Shown: positions 62,098 through 64,000 of the stretch, in pieces
Position numbering within the stretch: position 1 is the first letter of the stretch
Layout: every line of letters begins with the position of its first letter
Source: Halalkalibacter nanhaiisediminis
GTDB lineage: Bacteria > Bacillota > Bacilli > Bacillales > Bacillaceae_D
Direction of reading: 5' to 3'
Length of the DNA stretch: 64,000 bases
NCBI RefSeq assembly: GCF_007830185.1
Contig: NZ_VLKZ01000001.1
Span: 372,001-436,000 of the forward strand
Position numbers and translations under genes: made by a program
The notes under the pieces: generated by a model
Told to the model about the DNA's origin: nothing
What the model saw: only the letters and a program-made list of their open reading frames with translations
The model's database searches: none

Positions 62098-62970
62098 ATG
62101 GGAAGACCTCGTAAAAGGCGAGAGCCGCGTAGTAGTGTGAGGCAATTATTGATTGATTATACATATATTTTGATTGGCTCGGCGATTGTCGCCATTACGT
62201 TTAATTTGTTTTTGCTGCCCAATAGAATTGCCTCAGGTGGGGTGAGTGGGATTAGTACAATCCTCAATCACGTCATCGGTATTGAACCAGCTTTTACTCA
62301 ATGGGCATTTAATATTCCGTTATTTATTCTTGGTGTGCTGCTTCTTGGTGGGTTTAAATATGGGGTGAAAACGCTTGTTGGTACTGTTTTTCTACCGCTT
62401 GTCGTTTTTTTAACGAGAGATTGGTCAGTTGGCTTTGAAGATCCATTACTTGGAGCTTTATTTGGTGGAATTGGGGTCGGCCTTGGGCTTGGAATTGTAT
62501 TTCGGGCCAGCGCGAGTACAGGTGGAACGGATTTAGCTGCGCAAATCATTCACAAGTATAGCGGAATCTCGATTGGGGTATGTGTCTTCTTAATAGATGG
62601 ATTAATTGTGATCACGTCTGCAGTTGTTTTTGGAATAGAATTAGCATTATATGCGTTAATTGCATTATTTGTGACAGGAAAAACGATTGATTTAGTGCAA
62701 ATGGGGGTAGGATATGCAAAGGTAGCTTTAATTATCTCCAATCATCAAGAAGAAGTTCGTCAAAGTATTTTGCAAGATGTCGATCGTGGTGTGACCAGGT
62801 TGAGTGGATATGGCGGATATACAGATGAGGAACGTCCTGTCCTAATGTGTGTCGTCAATCAAAGCGAGGTCACAAAATTGAAACATATTGTCAAAGCTGT
62901 TGACCCACAGGCGTTTGTGATTGTTACAAATGCTACTGAAGTGCTTGGAGAAGGATTTAAGCGCGCCTAA
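62098..62970 (+). CDS. YitT/DUF161-DUF2179 membrane protein (YvjA-like)
   Basis: The ATG at 62098 is chosen with AAAGGA at 10 nt; a TTG at 62077 overlaps that site. 290 residues: a basic N-terminus, five to six membrane helices (about 25-205) with NRIASGGVSGISTIL and FRASASTGGTDLAAQII, then a cytoplasmic DUF2179 domain (about 215-290, ending QAFVIVTNATEVLGEGF). YitT proteins are unassigned transporter-like proteins. B. subtilis yvjA has the same neighbours (prfB, cccB). Confidence 0.9.
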   Translation: MGRPRKRREPRSSVRQLLIDYTYILIGSAIVAITFNLFLLPNRIASGGVSGISTILNHVIGIEPAFTQWAFNIPLFILGVLLLGGFKYGVKTLVGTVFLPLVVFLTRDWSVGFEDPLLGALFGGIGVGLGLGIVFRASASTGGTDLAAQIIHKYSGISIGVCVFLIDGLIVITSAVVFGIELALYALIALFVTGKTIDLVQMGVGYAKVALIISNHQEEVRQSILQDVDRGVTRLSGYGGYTDEERPVLMCVVNQSEVTKLKHIVKAVDPQAFVIVTNATEVLGEGFKRA

Positions 62971-63043
62971 AGATGGAAAAATCAGCTATAATATGCTTGG
63001 AGGAAACTCCAACAAAAAACGATCTTGAATGGAGGGTATTTGA

Positions 63044-63430
63044 ATGAAGAAATTTCTACTTGCTTTAGGTTTAGGTGCTGTTGTCGCACTTACAGCTTGT
63101 GGTGGTGCAGAAGAGGCTCCTGAAGAAGAGGTACCAGCTGAGGAAGCTCCAGCTGACGAAGCAGAAGTACCAGCAGAAGATGCTGAAGCTCCTGAAGAAG
63201 CAGCAGCAGGTGACTTTGATGCAACAGCTGCACGTGCAACATACGAAGCTAGCTGTATTGGCTGCCACGGTGGCAACTTAGAAGGTGCTATGGGTCCTGC
63301 ACTAGCTGGCGGTACTTTAACTGCTGAAGAGATTGAAAGCATCATTCATAATGGAAAAGGTACAATGCCTGCACAAAATCTTCCTGATGAAGAAGCTGCA
63401 AATCTTGCTGCTTGGATTGAAGCTCAATAA
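63044..63430 (+). CDS. cccB: cytochrome c-551 lipoprotein CccB
   Basis: 128 residues. A lipobox LTAC-G at about 17-20 anchors it to the outer face of the membrane. A Glu/Ala/Pro-rich, extremely acidic linker (about 21-55) leads to the cytochrome c domain: heme site CIGCHG and axial Met in GTMPAQ. It carries electrons in the respiratory chain, probably to cytochrome oxidase. The acidic linker is longer than expected and is typical of alkaliphile c-cytochromes (inference). Confidence 0.95.
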   Translation: MKKFLLALGLGAVVALTACGGAEEAPEEEVPAEEAPADEAEVPAEDAEAPEEAAAGDFDATAARATYEASCIGCHGGNLEGAMGPALAGGTLTAEEIESIIHNGKGTMPAQNLPDEEAANLAAWIEAQ

Positions 63431-63444
63431 TTAGGATGGACATG

Positions 63445-63468
63445 ACCCACTCAAAAGAGTGGGTTTTT
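63445..63468 (+). terminator. terminator of cccB
   Basis: ACCCACTC pairs with GAGTGGGT around AAAA; five Ts. Confidence 0.9.
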
Positions 63469-63670
63469 AGTTATGGAAACTTTTGATCATTAAAGTCATT
63501 TCCAATATTTTCAGTAATTGCTGCGAAAAATGATTAGCCGTTAAGGCGAATACGCAGAAAATCGCTAGTTAACGCTTTTGTTAGTAGGGAAATATTCACA
63601 AAATTGCAACTGAGATGACAGCCTTGAAATCAAATTGTAATATAAATGACCCACCATCCTTTTTAATAAA

Positions 63671-63679
63671 TGGTATAAT
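63671..63679 (+). promoter_or_regulatory. extended -10 promoter element before ftsE
   Basis: TG-G-TATAAT; no clear -35. Confidence 0.5.
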
Positions 63680-63762
63680 GAATGAGGCAAGCGACAGGAT
63701 GATGTAAAAAATTCAGTATTTCTACAGGATTCTCTAGCGGATTAGTAAGGAAGTGATTTTGT

Positions 63763-64000
63763 TTGATCGAAATGATTGATGTTTGGAAAAGTTATTCCAA
63801 TAATGTTAAAGCGATTAATGGAATTAACATAAAGATTAAAAAAGGTGAATTTGTTTACGTCGTCGGTCCGAGCGGGGCAGGAAAATCAACTTTTATTAAG
63901 ATGATGTATCGTGAGGAAAAACCGACAAAAGGTGATATTTTAATTGATGAAGTGAATTTGTCGAACATGAAGGAAAAGGAGATTCCTCTTTTAAGAAGAA
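63763..64000 (+). CDS. ftsE: cell-division ABC transporter ATPase FtsE, 5' part
   Basis: A TTG start with AAGGAAGTGAT; the gene runs off the window after about 79 residues. MIDVWKSYSNNVKAINGINIKIKKGEF, Walker A VGPSGAGKSTF and KMMYREEKPTKGDILIDEVNL are typical of FtsE, whose A-loop aromatic is seen in WKSY. FtsEX activates peptidoglycan hydrolases, in B. subtilis CwlO. Order cccB-ftsE-(ftsX) is as in B. subtilis. Confidence 0.93.
   Translation, partial: MIEMIDVWKSYSNNVKAINGINIKIKKGEFVYVVGPSGAGKSTFIKMMYREEKPTKGDILIDEVNLSNMKEKEIPLLRR

Overview
The window is chromosomal DNA from a low-GC, Gram-positive, flagellated member of the Bacillaceae. degS-degU, comFA-comFC, yvyF-flgM-flgN-flgK-flgL-yviE-fliW-csrA, hag, flaG-fliD-fliS-fliT, hpf, secA, prfB, yitT-type, cccB and ftsE follow the order of the corresponding Bacillus subtilis arc. 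Ribosome binding sites are strong and near AAGGAGG, and TTG and GTG starts are common. Very acidic exported proteins, S-layer-homology (SLH) anchoring and a csaB locus suggest an alkaliphilic or halo-alkaliphilic Bacillus relative; that lifestyle is inference. No tRNA, rRNA, CRISPR array, transposase or phage gene was seen.

Layout. 0-5 kb: end of a BenE-like transporter, an SLH-CAP protein, an unknown winged-helix protein, a tiny ORF, a VanZ-like protein and a membrane-anchored repeat protein. 5-22.6 kb: a cell-surface block with an SLH surface protein, a chain-length regulator with its BY-kinase, a TetR regulator, a large secreted subtilase, and exported wall proteins (SLH-only, SLH-NAGPA glycosidase, SLH-glucosaminidase, SH3-amidase, lytic transglycosylase-SLH). 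23-31.2 kb: wall-polymer genes (TagA-like transferase, flippase, DUF5693-type membrane protein, csaB pyruvyl transferase, tagO) and an LCP ligase. These probably make and attach the pyruvylated polymer that the SLH proteins bind. 31.5-38 kb: yvyE, degS-degU, degV, comFA-comFC. 38-55 kb: late flagellar genes, with one intact ordinary flagellin, one very large flagellin, one 5'-truncated flagellin and one flagellin scrap. 55-64 kb: cold-shock protein, ribosome hibernation factor, a DUF1906-type protein, secA, prfB with its programmed frameshift, a YitT protein, cytochrome c-551 and the start of ftsE.

The most unusual part is 43.4-47.5 kb. Besides the normal fliW-csrA pair there are two extra, very short CsrA paralogues (50 and 57 aa). 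They keep the RNA-binding arginines but lack the C-terminal extension that contacts FliW in B. subtilis. Upstream of them is a near-consensus sigma-D promoter followed by about 90 nt ending in a 25-bp hairpin, a U-run and an AGGATGT apical loop, which looks like a CsrA-binding RNA. Both intact flagellin leaders carry GGA-loop hairpins. Together this looks like an expanded CsrA/FliW/flagellin translational switch.

Three repeat families lie between genes. (1) Arrays of a CGGTCTAA motif at a 21-bp period occur at four sites; three of them end with the same 28-bp spacer and a TTCGA box. (2) An ~80-95 bp element occurs seven times, five of them directly after a Rho-independent terminator and in the same direction as the upstream gene. 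(3) Short palindromes have varying stems but a constant ACGTC-T/G-TGT core.
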